A DNA stretch of 45,577 nt, from positions 1 to 45,577 of the forward strand of contig JAEEQN010000025.1 in the NCBI GenBank assembly GCA_016285345.1, given 5' to 3'. Positions within the stretch are counted from its first letter, which is position 1. Every line of letters begins with the position of its first letter. Shown one piece after another: positions 15,673-23,417 of the stretch. Both the position numbers and the translations under genes were made by a program. The DNA comes from Victivallales bacterium. Lineage in GTDB: Bacteria > Verrucomicrobiota > Lentisphaeria > Victivallales > UBA1829. The notes below the pieces were generated by a model, which searched no databases, had not been told where the DNA came from, and saw only the letters and a program-made list of their open reading frames with translations.

Positions 15673-15701
15673 TTGACTTTCCGCGTCAAGGATGCTATAT
15701 T
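15673..15701 (+). promoter_or_regulatory. Promoter of the first DA1-like gene
   Basis: TTGACT at 15673-15678, a 17-base spacer and TATATT at 15696-15701, 44 bases before the ATG. Confidence 0.75.
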
Positions 15702-15745
15702 CCTGATAGAACATTCTTATTCCTTATTCCTTCCAAAGGTCTTTT

Positions 15746-16549
15746 ATGCCGAAACGCGTTTTCACTTTCTTTCTTATCGCCGCTGTGCTGAGCCTGGTTC
15801 CGGCGCTTCTTCCCGCGCAGGAGAAAGCGTCTTCCACGGCGAAATGCGCTCATTGCGGGAAAGCATTGACGGAGTATTATGCTCCGGCGAAAAATGCCGC
15901 CGGGAAAGAGGTTCCCCTCTGCACCAAGTGCTCAATGCTCCCGCGCTGCGATTACTGCCAGCTGCCGTCCGAAGTAAAAACTGACGGAGGAGACAGTCTC
16001 TGCCGGGACTGTGCCAAGGACTGCATCAAGGACAAGGCAGAGGCGGAAAAAGTCATGAAGGACGTCCGGCAGGTGCTCAATACGAAATTCAAGATGACCA
16101 CCAAGCACAAGATCATTTACGAGATCGGCAACCGGAAGGACCTCAATCTGGAGGCCGACGGCGAACACAACGAGCTCGGCTGGTTCGACCCGAAGACCAT
16201 CCGCAACAAGCCGCAGTACACGATCCGAATCCTGACCGGACTTCCGCGCGACGTGTTCCGTTCGGTCGGCGCGCACGAGCTCGCGCACGACTGGATGAAC
16301 GAGGAGCTGCCGCACCTCATGGACAAACCGGAGATCCGTGAAGGGTTCGCCGAATTCGTCGCATGGTCGTTTTCGAAGGCCGAGGGAAACAAGCGCATGA
16401 TGGATTATACCGAACGCCGCACCGACGATGTGTACGGCGGCGGATTCCGCAAAGTCAGCGCGATGATGGGCGATGCGAAGACGGCTTCCGAGTGGAAAAA
16501 CGTCCTGCTGAAAGAGTTCCCGCTGAAGGGGAAGAAATCCGGCAAATGA
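15746..16549 (+). CDS. Secreted DA1-like zinc-finger peptidase, copy 1
   Basis: A 267-aa exported protein. A signal peptide (about residues 1-24, ending at LLPAQ) is followed by a LIM-like cysteine cluster: CAHC, CTKC, CDYC, CRDC (about 34-90). The C-terminal half carries GLPRDVFRSVGAHELAHDW (about 167-185), holding an HExxH zinc-peptidase motif, and IREGFAEFVAW about 20 residues later, which supplies the third ligand Glu. LIM zinc finger plus GLPR...HExxH...EG is the arrangement of plant DA1, a ubiquitin-activated peptidase. Bacterial members are known from sequence, but their substrates are not. It has a near-consensus promoter. A close paralogue follows 124 bases downstream. It probably acts in the periplasm. 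Confidence 0.75.
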   Translation: MPKRVFTFFLIAAVLSLVPALLPAQEKASSTAKCAHCGKALTEYYAPAKNAAGKEVPLCTKCSMLPRCDYCQLPSEVKTDGGDSLCRDCAKDCIKDKAEAEKVMKDVRQVLNTKFKMTTKHKIIYEIGNRKDLNLEADGEHNELGWFDPKTIRNKPQYTIRILTGLPRDVFRSVGAHELAHDWMNEELPHLMDKPEIREGFAEFVAWSFSKAEGNKRMMDYTERRTDDVYGGGFRKVSAMMGDAKTASEWKNVLLKEFPLKGKKSGK

Positions 16550-16604
16550 CTTCTGTCTCCGGCTCCGTTTTTTTTCGAAAATCTAAAAAAAACAGACCGG
16601 ACAT

Positions 16605-16633
16605 TTGACATTCATCATTCCCCGTGCTATATT
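16605..16633 (+). promoter_or_regulatory. Promoter of the second DA1-like gene
   Basis: TTGACA at 16605-16610, a 17-base spacer and TATATT at 16628-16633. Like the promoter of the first copy, it reads CATTTGAC- or CCATTTGAC-type at the -35, suggesting the duplication included the promoter. Confidence 0.8.
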
Positions 16634-16673
16634 CTTGTCCGATATGAACTGACAACGGAGTTTCAGAAGCACC

Positions 16674-17690
16674 ATGATGTACCGTTTTTTCACCCTGTTT
16701 CTGACATTGTTTCTCTCTGTTCTGCTCAGCGGCGGTCTGTTCGCGGCGCGGAATGTCATGACCTGCGACTGGTGCGGTAAAAAGATCGCGTCCAACGCGT
16801 CGTTCCTGCGGTCCGAGGACAAGAATTTCTGCAGCGAAAAATGTTTCAACCAGTACGCCGAATCGCTTCTCCCGGTCTGCGACGTCTGCGGCAGACGCTT
16901 CAAGCAGGGATTCACCAGCGACGGCAAAAACTACTGCTCGAAAGCCTGCCTGGAGACCACGTTCCACGAGTGCGTCCACTGCCACCGCCGCGAACCGAGG
17001 GGAGTCATCCTCGGCAAGGACATCTTCCTCTGCGACTACTGCCGGGAGCTCCCGGCGTGTTCGAGCTGCCAGATGCCGCTCGACAAGTTCGCCAAGGACC
17101 TCGGCGACGGTCGCAGTCTCTGCCGCGAATGCGCCCGCGACGCGATCTTCACGCAGGCCGAGGCGGAAAAGATCATGACAGCGCTCCGCCAGAAGCTTGC
17201 CGACAAGTTCAAAATGGGCACGAAACACGCGATCCAGTTCGACCTCTGCACCCGCGAGGAACTCAAGAAGGAATCCACCGGCGACGGCGAACGCGAGCTC
17301 GGCCTCTTCATCTTCCACCGGAACACGCTCACGTTCTTCAACCGTCCCATCCGCAGCAAGGACGAATTCCGCATCCTGATCCTGAGGGGCCAGCCGCCGG
17401 ACTTCTTCCGCGGCGTCGGCGCACACGAGCTCGCCCACGACTGGATGCAGGAGAATCTGCCGCACATCGACGATCCGCAGATACGCGAAGGGTTCGCCGA
17501 GTTTGTCGCGTGGCTGTACGCCAAGACGGAAAAGCTGGACCGCGTCCCGTGGCGCATGGAGCAGAACACCGATCCTGTCTACGGCGACGGGTTCCGCAAG
17601 GTGCGCGACCTGATGGGCGACGCGAAGACGGCATCCGAGTGGAAACGGATCCTCCTGGACGTCTGTCCCGCGCCCCGCGAAGCGAAGTGA
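16674..17690 (+). CDS. Secreted DA1-like zinc-finger peptidase, copy 2
   Basis: A 338-aa paralogue of the preceding gene with a longer zinc-finger part. A signal peptide (about residues 1-25, ending at LFAAR) is followed by cysteine pairs CDWC, CSEKC, CDVC, CSKAC, CVHC, CDYC, CSSC and CREC (about 31-145), enough for about four zinc sites against two in copy 1. The peptidase part has FFRGVGAHELAHDWM (HExxH near 246) and IREGFAEFVAWLYAK, then the shared end DPVYGDGFRKVRDLMGDAKTASEW. All likely catalytic residues are kept in both copies, so both may be active and differ in target choice. The start codon follows GGAG by 13 bases; two ATGs are adjacent. The downstream membrane protein starts 23 bases after the stop. 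Confidence 0.75.
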   Translation: MMYRFFTLFLTLFLSVLLSGGLFAARNVMTCDWCGKKIASNASFLRSEDKNFCSEKCFNQYAESLLPVCDVCGRRFKQGFTSDGKNYCSKACLETTFHECVHCHRREPRGVILGKDIFLCDYCRELPACSSCQMPLDKFAKDLGDGRSLCRECARDAIFTQAEAEKIMTALRQKLADKFKMGTKHAIQFDLCTREELKKESTGDGERELGLFIFHRNTLTFFNRPIRSKDEFRILILRGQPPDFFRGVGAHELAHDWMQENLPHIDDPQIREGFAEFVAWLYAKTEKLDRVPWRMEQNTDPVYGDGFRKVRDLMGDAKTASEWKRILLDVCPAPREAK

Positions 17691-17713
17691 AACGATAAGG
17701 CTGTGCTGTCGGC

Positions 17714-18520
17714 ATGACGAAGATACTGCCTGTTTTCGTGACGCTCGCCGTCCCCATCCTCTTTCTCTTCCTTATCTTTTATCTGCTGGTGCGCGCCATC
17801 CGGACCCAGGGGACGCGCTGGTGGGGCATCGTAATCCTCCTCGCCATCCTGACGTGTTACTGCACAACGTTGGTCGGTATCGTCGGGATGATTGTCGGTT
17901 GCAACGCCACTGAGTCCGCTGCGCTGGAGCAGCGCTACTGCGAGGCTTTCGTCGAGACGCTGAAACAGACGGAGACGCTTCCCGATGCGATCGCGCGCAT
18001 GGATGCCGCCGCCGCTTCCGACGAGTATCAGATCCGCGAGCCGGACAAAAACCTCCGGTTCCGCTACGTCTGGCTGCTGGGCGGCTGTTTCCTCTTCGCG
18101 GGCGCGAACCTGATGATGTTCGGCCCCGGCCGCCGCGAAAAACGCCATCCCGCCGACTGCATCATGATGATCCTGGCGGCGCTGGTCGTCTTCCTGACCG
18201 GGATTTGGCAGATCGCCTGGGGCAACGGGTACGCGTACGAGGCATCGGTGTTCCACAGGTTCCTGACCGGATGGCATAAGTCGATCCCGCTGGCCGAGAT
18301 TCGCGCATCGAACGCGGAGATCGCGGCTTGGCTTTCCGGCGACGGCAGAGTGAATGGCATCGACGAGCTTTCCATGAGAATCCGCCTGCTTTCCGCCGAG
18401 CCGGATCATCTCATGCGTGCCGGGGAAACGGAAAACCCGGAGGAAAAATCCGCCCCGGCGGAACCGTCGGAAGAGGAAAACTCTGCTGAGAACACTGATT
18501 CTGGCGCGGGCATGAACTGA
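17714..18520 (+). CDS. Membrane protein of unknown function
   Basis: A 268-aa protein with hydrophobic spans at about residues 6-28, 36-58, 115-133 and 142-165. A polar loop (about 66-112) lies between spans 2 and 3, and the tail is acidic and low in complexity (NPEEKSAPAEPSEEENSAE). No family is recognised. It starts 23 bases after the second DA1-like gene without an obvious promoter and is probably cotranscribed with it. It could be a membrane partner of that peptidase, but this is only an inference from position. It ends 2 bases before the convergent nspC stop, with no terminator between them. Confidence 0.7.
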   Translation: MTKILPVFVTLAVPILFLFLIFYLLVRAIRTQGTRWWGIVILLAILTCYCTTLVGIVGMIVGCNATESAALEQRYCEAFVETLKQTETLPDAIARMDAAAASDEYQIREPDKNLRFRYVWLLGGCFLFAGANLMMFGPGRREKRHPADCIMMILAALVVFLTGIWQIAWGNGYAYEASVFHRFLTGWHKSIPLAEIRASNAEIAAWLSGDGRVNGIDELSMRIRLLSAEPDHLMRAGETENPEEKSAPAEPSEEENSAENTDSGAGMN

Positions 18521-18522
18521 GC

Positions 18523-19668
18523 TTACGACAAACGGTTTTTGAAGTCGTCGTAGCCGAACGACTTGATCAATTTGAACTCGCCGGTGTCCGGGTCGAACGT
18601 TGCGATCGAGGGCAGCGCGAGGCCGTTGAACGTGTTCGTCTTCACCATGGTGTACAGCGCCATGTCCAGAAATTCCACGCGGTCGCCGACGTTCAGCGGC
18701 GCGGGGAACGAATAATCCCCGATCACGTCGCCCGCGAGGCAGGAATGCCCCGCCAGACGGTATTCGTACGGATGCACGCCCGGTTCGTCCGCGCCTGCCA
18801 GCGGCGGCGTGTACGGCATTTCGATCACGTCCGGCATGTGCGCCTCGGCCGAGACGTCCAGCACCGCGATCTCGCCGTCGTTGTGCACGATGTCGAGCAC
18901 GGTCCCGAAGAGCGAACCGGCGTTCAGCACGACCGCCTCGCCGGGCTCCAGGTACACGGTCAGGTGCGGATACCGCGTGCGGAACTCGGTCAGAATGCGC
19001 ACGAGGCGTTCGATGTCGTAGCCCGGACGCGTGATGTGGTGTCCTCCGCCGAAATTCACCCACCGCATGCCGCCCAGCAGGTCGCCGAAACGCGCCTCGA
19101 ACGCATCCATGGTGCGTTCCAGCGCGTCCGAATCCTGTTCGCACAGCGTGTGGAAATGCAGCCCGCTGATGCCGTCCAGGGATTCCCCCGCGAACGCCGC
19201 CCGCTTGATGCCGAGGCGCGATTTCGGCGCGCAGGGCGAATAGATCTCGCGCACAGCCTCGCCGTGTTCCGGGTTTACACGCAGTCCGAACTTCACGCGG
19301 TCCGCCGCCTCGATTGTGAGGGAACGGAACCGCCGCCACTGGCTGAACGAGTTGAACACGACCGTGGTGCAGTACCGGAGCATCCCGCGCAGATCGGATT
19401 CCGAGTACGCCGCGGCGAATCCGTGCGTCTCCTTGCCGAATTCCTCGCGTCCGAGACGCGCCTCGTGCGGCGAGCTCGCGCACGTGCCGTCCAGCACCGC
19501 GCTGATCATAGGGTACACGGCGAACATGGAGAACGCCTTCTGCGCGAGCAGGATCTTCACCCCGGCGCGCCGCCGGACGTCGTTCAGGATTTCCAGGTTG
19601 CGGCGCAGGGCGGCGAGATCGACGACGAAACACGGGGTCGGAGGTATCTTCGGGTCAAGGTTTTTCAT
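18523..19668 (-). CDS. nspC: Carboxynorspermidine/carboxyspermidine decarboxylase
   Basis: A 381-aa PLP enzyme of the alanine-racemase-fold decarboxylases, making spermidine or norspermidine by the carboxy route common in gut bacteria. The PLP lysine is in ILLAQKAFSMF (about residue 41). Other landmarks: the loop HFHTLCEQDSDALE (about 180-193), the phosphate-binding region NFGGGHHITRPGYD, EPGEAVVLNAG, GHSCLAGDVIGDY with the active-site Cys, and MVKTNTFNGL near the end. Length fits NspC (about 375-385) rather than diaminopimelate decarboxylase. ATG 19668 gives the conserved start (PTPCFVVDL). The ribosome site is weak. The partner dehydrogenase is not in the window. Confidence 0.92.
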   Translation of the reverse strand: MKNLDPKIPPTPCFVVDLAALRRNLEILNDVRRRAGVKILLAQKAFSMFAVYPMISAVLDGTCASSPHEARLGREEFGKETHGFAAAYSESDLRGMLRYCTTVVFNSFSQWRRFRSLTIEAADRVKFGLRVNPEHGEAVREIYSPCAPKSRLGIKRAAFAGESLDGISGLHFHTLCEQDSDALERTMDAFEARFGDLLGGMRWVNFGGGHHITRPGYDIERLVRILTEFRTRYPHLTVYLEPGEAVVLNAGSLFGTVLDIVHNDGEIAVLDVSAEAHMPDVIEMPYTPPLAGADEPGVHPYEYRLAGHSCLAGDVIGDYSFPAPLNVGDRVEFLDMALYTMVKTNTFNGLALPSIATFDPDTGEFKLIKSFGYDDFKNRLS

Positions 19669-19781
19669 GGCGGTCGTTATGCTGGGGGATGAGTTCAGAT
19701 TACAGTAGAACAAGATACACCCTCTCCGCCGGAAAAGCAAGCGGAAAGCGGCGTTTCGGGTATCTTTTTTTCCGTTTCTGC

Positions 19782-19810
19782 TTGCTTTTTTCCGGATTCG
19801 GCGGTAAAGT
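19782..19810 (+). promoter_or_regulatory. Promoter of tRNA-Pro
   Basis: TTGCTT at 19782-19787, a 17-base spacer and TAAAGT at 19805-19810, about 25 bases before the mature 5' end. Confidence 0.5.
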
Positions 19811-19834
19811 ATTATTTCCTCATTTTCGGAACGT

Positions 19835-19911
19835 CGGGGTATAGCTCAGTCTGGTAGAGCGCGTGCTTTGGGAGCATGAGGTCGCAGGTTCGAGTCCTGT
19901 TGCCCCGACCA
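19835..19911 (+). tRNA. tRNA-Pro (TGG)
   Basis: A 77-nt cloverleaf: acceptor CGGGGTA/TGCCCCG, discriminator A, encoded CCA. The anticodon loop TTTGGGA between CGTGC and GCATG gives TGG. The T-arm CAGG-TTCGAGT-CCTG is standard. It reads proline CCN codons. A T5 run follows two bases after the CCA. Confidence 0.97.
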
Positions 19912-19952
19912 GTTTTTGTCTTCACGCCCAGGGATTTTGAGGTGATCTTCCC

Positions 19953-20504
19953 TTATCCCCGGATTTCGCGGATGCGGGCGATCAGGCGCGCGGCGTACTC
20001 TTTCGCCTTTGCCTTTTGCCGTGCGATTCCTTCCGCATCGGCGGCGTAGCTCATGCCGTTCACCCACATCGCGCCCATGTACTCCATGCCGCACACTTTC
20101 GCGATGGATTCGAACGCCGCGACGAAATCGTGAATATCGCCGATGGAGCCAGCTCCGCCAGTGTACGCGGCCTCCGGCGCGCCGGTCGAGACCGACACCA
20201 GCAGTTTCTTTCCGCCGAGCTTCGCGCCGGTCCCGTGCGCGAATCCGTGCACGAACACCTCGTCCAGCCATTTCTTCATGAACGACGGCATGGCGTACCA
20301 GTGGAACGGGAACTGCCAGACAATCAGGTCGGCTTCGGTGAGCGCGGCCTGTTCCGCCGCGACGTCAAATCTGCCGTCCGGCGCGACCGCGCACAGTTTG
20401 CGGACCGTGATGTCGGGCAGCGCGACAGCGATCTCCTTCAGGATTGTTGCGTTCGCGACGGATTGCGAAAGGTCCGGATGACCGGCGATAAGCAGAGTTT
20501 TCAT
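19953..20504 (-). CDS. NAD(P)H-dependent quinone/flavin oxidoreductase (flavodoxin_2 fold)
   Basis: A 183-aa cytoplasmic FMN or FAD enzyme of the flavodoxin-like fold. It has KTLLIAGHPDLSQSVANATI at the start (the phosphate-binding loop) and IVWQFPFHWYAMPSFMKKWL (about residues 67-86), the signature of the MdaB/KefF/NQO1-like group, followed by the FVHGFAHGTGAKLGGKKLL loop. Such enzymes carry out two-electron quinone reduction or, as KefF, regulate a potassium channel; no Kef gene is nearby. ATG 20504 has AGGAGA nine bases upstream. It stands alone. Confidence 0.85.
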   Translation of the reverse strand: MKTLLIAGHPDLSQSVANATILKEIAVALPDITVRKLCAVAPDGRFDVAAEQAALTEADLIVWQFPFHWYAMPSFMKKWLDEVFVHGFAHGTGAKLGGKKLLVSVSTGAPEAAYTGGAGSIGDIHDFVAAFESIAKVCGMEYMGAMWVNGMSYAADAEGIARQKAKAKEYAARLIARIREIRG

Positions 20505-20817
20505 GGCGTGGCGTCTCCTTTTGTTTAAGGTCGTATCTATATGATTTAGTCCGGAGGCTTTTCGCATCTGAACGAAATCCGACTGGAAAGATTCTCGGTG
20601 GTTACGTTTTCAGGTAGCCACACATCGAATCTTTCTGCATCGTCTTTTTGCCCATCTGCTGAAAATCCATCCGGTCGAATCAATAGAGACGCCCTCTTTT
20701 GTCTCTTTGGAACGGCGGATTGCGCCGTGTGCGTTCTATCCGATACTGTATCACGCTTTGCCGGAATGTCAAGCCGCGGAACGCGTTTTCTCCGCGGTCA
20801 AGAATCGTTTTTCTTCC

Positions 20818-20863
20818 GTGCTTGAGCGAAGCCAAGCACAACTGCAGTGGAGGCTTTGCCTCC
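20818..20863 (+). repeat. Two-hairpin repeat, copy 1 (upstream of GH43)
   Basis: A 46-base unit: GTGCTTG/CAAGCAC stem with an 8-base loop, a 9-base linker, then GGAGGC-TTT-GCCTCC. It aligns without gaps to 22436-22481 (35 of 46 identical). Confidence 0.75.
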
Positions 20864-20868
20864 TTTTT
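20849..20868 (+). terminator. Intrinsic terminator upstream of the GH43 promoter
   Basis: GGAGGC (20849-20854), TTT, GCCTCC (20858-20863), then TTTTT. It insulates the GH43 gene from upstream transcription. Confidence 0.75.
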
Positions 20869-20903
20869 CGTGATTTTTATTTCAGAAAAATCCGGCTTCC
20901 GGC

Positions 20904-20932
20904 TTGATTTCGCGTACATCCTATGGTATAGT
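20904..20932 (+). promoter_or_regulatory. Promoter of the GH43 gene
   Basis: TTGATT at 20904-20909, a 17-base spacer and TATAGT at 20927-20932. The leader is about 65 bases. Confidence 0.7.
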
Positions 20933-21005
20933 ACAGCAACGGACGGCGAAAAAAAGTCCGTTACGCTCGTTTTTCCCTCAACAACTCAAATAGGAAAGAA
21001 CAACC

Positions 21006-22352
21006 ATGAGTTTCACGAAAACTGTCCTCGCGGCGGCCCTCACGCTGTCCGCCGGAGCTCTGGCCTACGCCCAGAACCCCATCATCAACAGCGCCTATTG
21101 CGCCGACCCCTCCGCGCACGTCTTCAACGGCCGCGTGTACGTCTACCCCTCGCACGACATCCCCGCGCCGTATGACTTCAGCCGCAAGGACTGGTTCTGC
21201 ATGGCGGACTACCACGTGTATTCCTCCGACAACCTCGTCGACTGGGTCGACCACGGCGTGATCGTGGACCAGAACTACGTCCCGTGGGTGAACCGCCACT
21301 CCTACAGCATGTGGGCCCCGGACTGCAACGTGAAGGACGGCAAGTACTACTTCTACTTCCCCGCCGACAACCGCATCGGCCTCGCCACCGCCGATACCCC
21401 CTACGGCCCGTTCCGCTGCGAAGAACAGCCCATCCAGGGCGCGGGCGGCATCGACCCGTGCATCTTCATCGACGACGACGGCGCGTGCTATCTCATCTGG
21501 TCCGGCCAGGGCATGCGCATCGCGAAGCTGAAAGACAACATGAAGGAATTCGACGGCGAAGCGAAGACCATCCAGCACGACACCCCGAACCGCGGCCTCA
21601 AGGAAGGTCCGTTCATGTTCAAGCGCAACGGCATCTACTACTTCACCTTCCCTTGGGTCGACGAAAACCACGAATGCCTCTGCTACTGCACCGGCGACAA
21701 CCCGTTCGGCCCGTTCAAGTACCAGGGCAAGATCATGGAGCAGAATCCGCAGTGCTGGACCAACCACCACTCCGTGGTCGAGTTCAAGGGCAAATGGTAT
21801 CTCTTCTACCACCACAACGACTATTCTCCGAACTTCGACAAGAACCGCTCCGTCTGCATCGACGAGCTCACGTTCAACGAGGACGGCTCCATCAACCTCG
21901 TGACCCCCACCAAGCGCGGCGTCGGCGTCACCAAGGCCACCAGCAAGATCGAGCTTGACCGCTACTCCAAGATCGCCGACCAGAACCACGCCTGGATCGA
22001 ATTCCTCCGCACCGAATCTCCGTTCGAAGGCTGGAAGACCGTCTTCCGCAACAACGACAGCTCCCGCAATCCGATCTGGGTCGAATACGACCGCGTCGAT
22101 TTCGGCGAAAAGCCGCTTGATTCCGTGCTCGTCCGCGTCCAGTCCAACGTCGGCGGCCGCGTCGAGATACACGCCGACTCCCTCGAAGGCCCGGTCATCG
22201 CCACGGTCGACATCCCCGGAAAGGGCGGCGGTGAATGGCAGGAGATCAAGTCCCCCGTCACCTCGCAGCTGACCGGCACGCACGACCTCGTCGTGAACAT
22301 GCGCAGCGGCCTCCTGATGTACATCGACTGGATCAAGTTCATCGAGAAGTGA
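21006..22352 (+). CDS. Secreted GH43 glycoside hydrolase with CBM6-like C-terminus
   Basis: A 448-aa exported enzyme (signal peptide about residues 1-22, ending ALAYAQ) of the five-bladed beta-propeller GH43 family, which includes arabinofuranosidases, xylosidases and arabinanases. The three catalytic acids can be placed: Asp in YCADPSAHVFNG (base), Asp in GIDPCIFIDDDG (pKa modulator) and Glu in KEGPFMFKRNG (acid). The C-terminal 120 residues (VEYDRVDFGEK, VRVQSNVGGRVEIH, DLVVNMRSGLLMYIDWIKFIE) look like a CBM6-type carbohydrate-binding domain. The ribosome site AGGAAAG lies 8 bases upstream. It stands as a single gene between its own promoter and terminator, with a two-hairpin repeat on each side. 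Exact substrate is not determined. Confidence 0.9.
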   Translation: MSFTKTVLAAALTLSAGALAYAQNPIINSAYCADPSAHVFNGRVYVYPSHDIPAPYDFSRKDWFCMADYHVYSSDNLVDWVDHGVIVDQNYVPWVNRHSYSMWAPDCNVKDGKYYFYFPADNRIGLATADTPYGPFRCEEQPIQGAGGIDPCIFIDDDGACYLIWSGQGMRIAKLKDNMKEFDGEAKTIQHDTPNRGLKEGPFMFKRNGIYYFTFPWVDENHECLCYCTGDNPFGPFKYQGKIMEQNPQCWTNHHSVVEFKGKWYLFYHHNDYSPNFDKNRSVCIDELTFNEDGSINLVTPTKRGVGVTKATSKIELDRYSKIADQNHAWIEFLRTESPFEGWKTVFRNNDSSRNPIWVEYDRVDFGEKPLDSVLVRVQSNVGGRVEIHADSLEGPVIATVDIPGKGGGEWQEIKSPVTSQLTGTHDLVVNMRSGLLMYIDWIKFIEK

Positions 22353-22388
22353 TCCGAGCTTCATTCCAGCTCGTCTGAGCAAAAGAAT

Positions 22389-22428
22389 ACTCCGGACTGA
22401 GTTCAACGACTCGGCCCGGAGTTTTATT
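22389..22428 (+). terminator. Terminator of the GH43 gene
   Basis: The stem ACTCCGG (22389-22395) with CCGGAGT (22416-22422), extended by CTGAGT/ACTCGG inside, is followed by TTTTATT. Confidence 0.85.
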
Positions 22429-22435
22429 GTACCTC

Positions 22436-22481
22436 GTGCCCGAGCGTAGCCGGGCACTACCGCAGAGGAGGCCCCGCCTCC
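22436..22481 (+). repeat. Two-hairpin repeat, copy 2 (downstream of GH43)
   Basis: GTGCCCG (22436-22442) pairs with CGGGCAC (22451-22457); then GGAGGC-CCC-GCCTCC (22467-22481). Compared with copy 1, two base pairs of the first stem changed from T-A to C-G on both sides. Most other changes fall in loops or the linker, so pairing is kept. Confidence 0.75.
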
Positions 22482-22526
22482 CCGGCTCGGAGTTTTTTCG
22501 TGCCTGTTTTCAGAGGGGGATTTGGA

Positions 22527-23351
22527 CTAAGGGAAATAGATAGTCGGGAGCAGATGGTACGATCTGAGCAGGCCGAGGATCAGCAGGTGCAGCGGGTAAT
22601 AGACGTAGAAGAACCACTTCATGAACGCGTTGAACGCCGGATTCGGGCCGCGTTTACCGTTGTAGAGCAGCAGGATCGGGATCGACAGCACCACGGAGAG
22701 CTGCAGGAATGCGTACGTCACGTTGACCGGCGGGAACAGGAATCCGAAGACGCCCACGTAGATGATCAGCCACAGCGTCTGCTTCAGCCAGTGCCCGCGG
22801 TTCGTCCCGAAGCTCAGCACAAGCACCGACGCCGTGCAGCTCCAGTCGCCGGGGAAGCTCACCACACAGATCAGGCAAATCAGCAGAGTTTTCAGCCACG
22901 CGCTCCGGATGCGCTCCGAATACTCCACGCGGAGCATCACCAGCCCCCACGCCAGCGTCCAGATCACGCTCGTCTGGCTGTGCCAGCAGAAGGCGTTCAG
23001 AAACGTGATGTCGCGGAACCGGATCGCTTCCCAGATCCCGCTGTAGTAGAGCGGCACGAACGGCCGCCAGTCGCCGAACCCGTTCCACTCCGAGACGTAC
23101 GCGAAATGCGAGATCAGCGCGAAGAGAAACATGCGCGCCGTGTATTTATTGACGTTCCGTGTATGGAAGAATCCTTCCGCGATGAAGAAGCACATCGTCG
23201 GCATCGTGATGCGCCCGATGATGTGCATCAGTTCCGGTTTCCAGTTCAGTGCATACCCGGGGTAGATCGCCCATGCGATGTGGTCGATCGTCATGGCGAT
23301 GATCGCGATCAGCTTGATCGCATTCGCATCCAGTATCTTATAGTTCTTCAT
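22527..23351 (-). CDS. TraX-family membrane protein (acyltransferase-like)
   Basis: A 274-aa multi-pass inner-membrane protein. The start KLIAIIAMTIDHIAWAIYPG (about residues 13-32) is the hallmark of the TraX family, with the His of TIDHI. IGRITMPTMCFFIAEGFFHT follows, then about seven more spans. F-plasmid TraX acetylates pilin. Chromosomal relatives are widespread and probably modify other acceptors. No conjugation genes are present, so a pilin-acetylation role should not be assumed. ATG 23351 is fixed by the family start; the ribosome site is weak. The gene has normal GC, unlike its upstream neighbour. Confidence 0.82.
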   Translation of the reverse strand: MKNYKILDANAIKLIAIIAMTIDHIAWAIYPGYALNWKPELMHIIGRITMPTMCFFIAEGFFHTRNVNKYTARMFLFALISHFAYVSEWNGFGDWRPFVPLYYSGIWEAIRFRDITFLNAFCWHSQTSVIWTLAWGLVMLRVEYSERIRSAWLKTLLICLICVVSFPGDWSCTASVLVLSFGTNRGHWLKQTLWLIIYVGVFGFLFPPVNVTYAFLQLSVVLSIPILLLYNGKRGPNPAFNAFMKWFFYVYYPLHLLILGLLRSYHLLPTIYFP

Positions 23352-23417
23352 ACCCCGTTACACCGCCATTTACTCCGCCAAAAAACCTTTCCTAAACAGA
23401 GAAAAAAGGTAAACAAT

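Larger units (their letters stand above)
20586..20868 (+). ncRNA. Array of six hairpins ending in a terminator; candidate small RNA
   Basis: No gene is seen between 20505 and 21005. Instead six stem-loops follow one another: 20586-20594/20627-20635 enclosing 20598-20605/20614-20621; 20685-20690/20701-20706; 20712-20717/20723-20728; 20774-20780/20791-20797; 20818-20824/20833-20839; and 20849-20854/20858-20863. T5 (20864-20868) makes the last one an intrinsic terminator. The GH43 promoter lies after it, so any transcript stopping here is separate from the GH43 mRNA. No strong promoter upstream is obvious. The elements could also be unrelated repeats. Confidence 0.35.

Noticed and set aside
16455-17465. 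Minus-strand frames opposite the DA1-like genes
   Set aside because: Antisense shadows rich in Val/Ala/Glu; the plus strand has signal peptides, zinc motifs and promoters.
22527-23351. TraX-like gene as evidence for a conjugative element
   Set aside because: No transfer, relaxase or pilus gene lies nearby, and chromosomal TraX relatives are widespread without conjugation.
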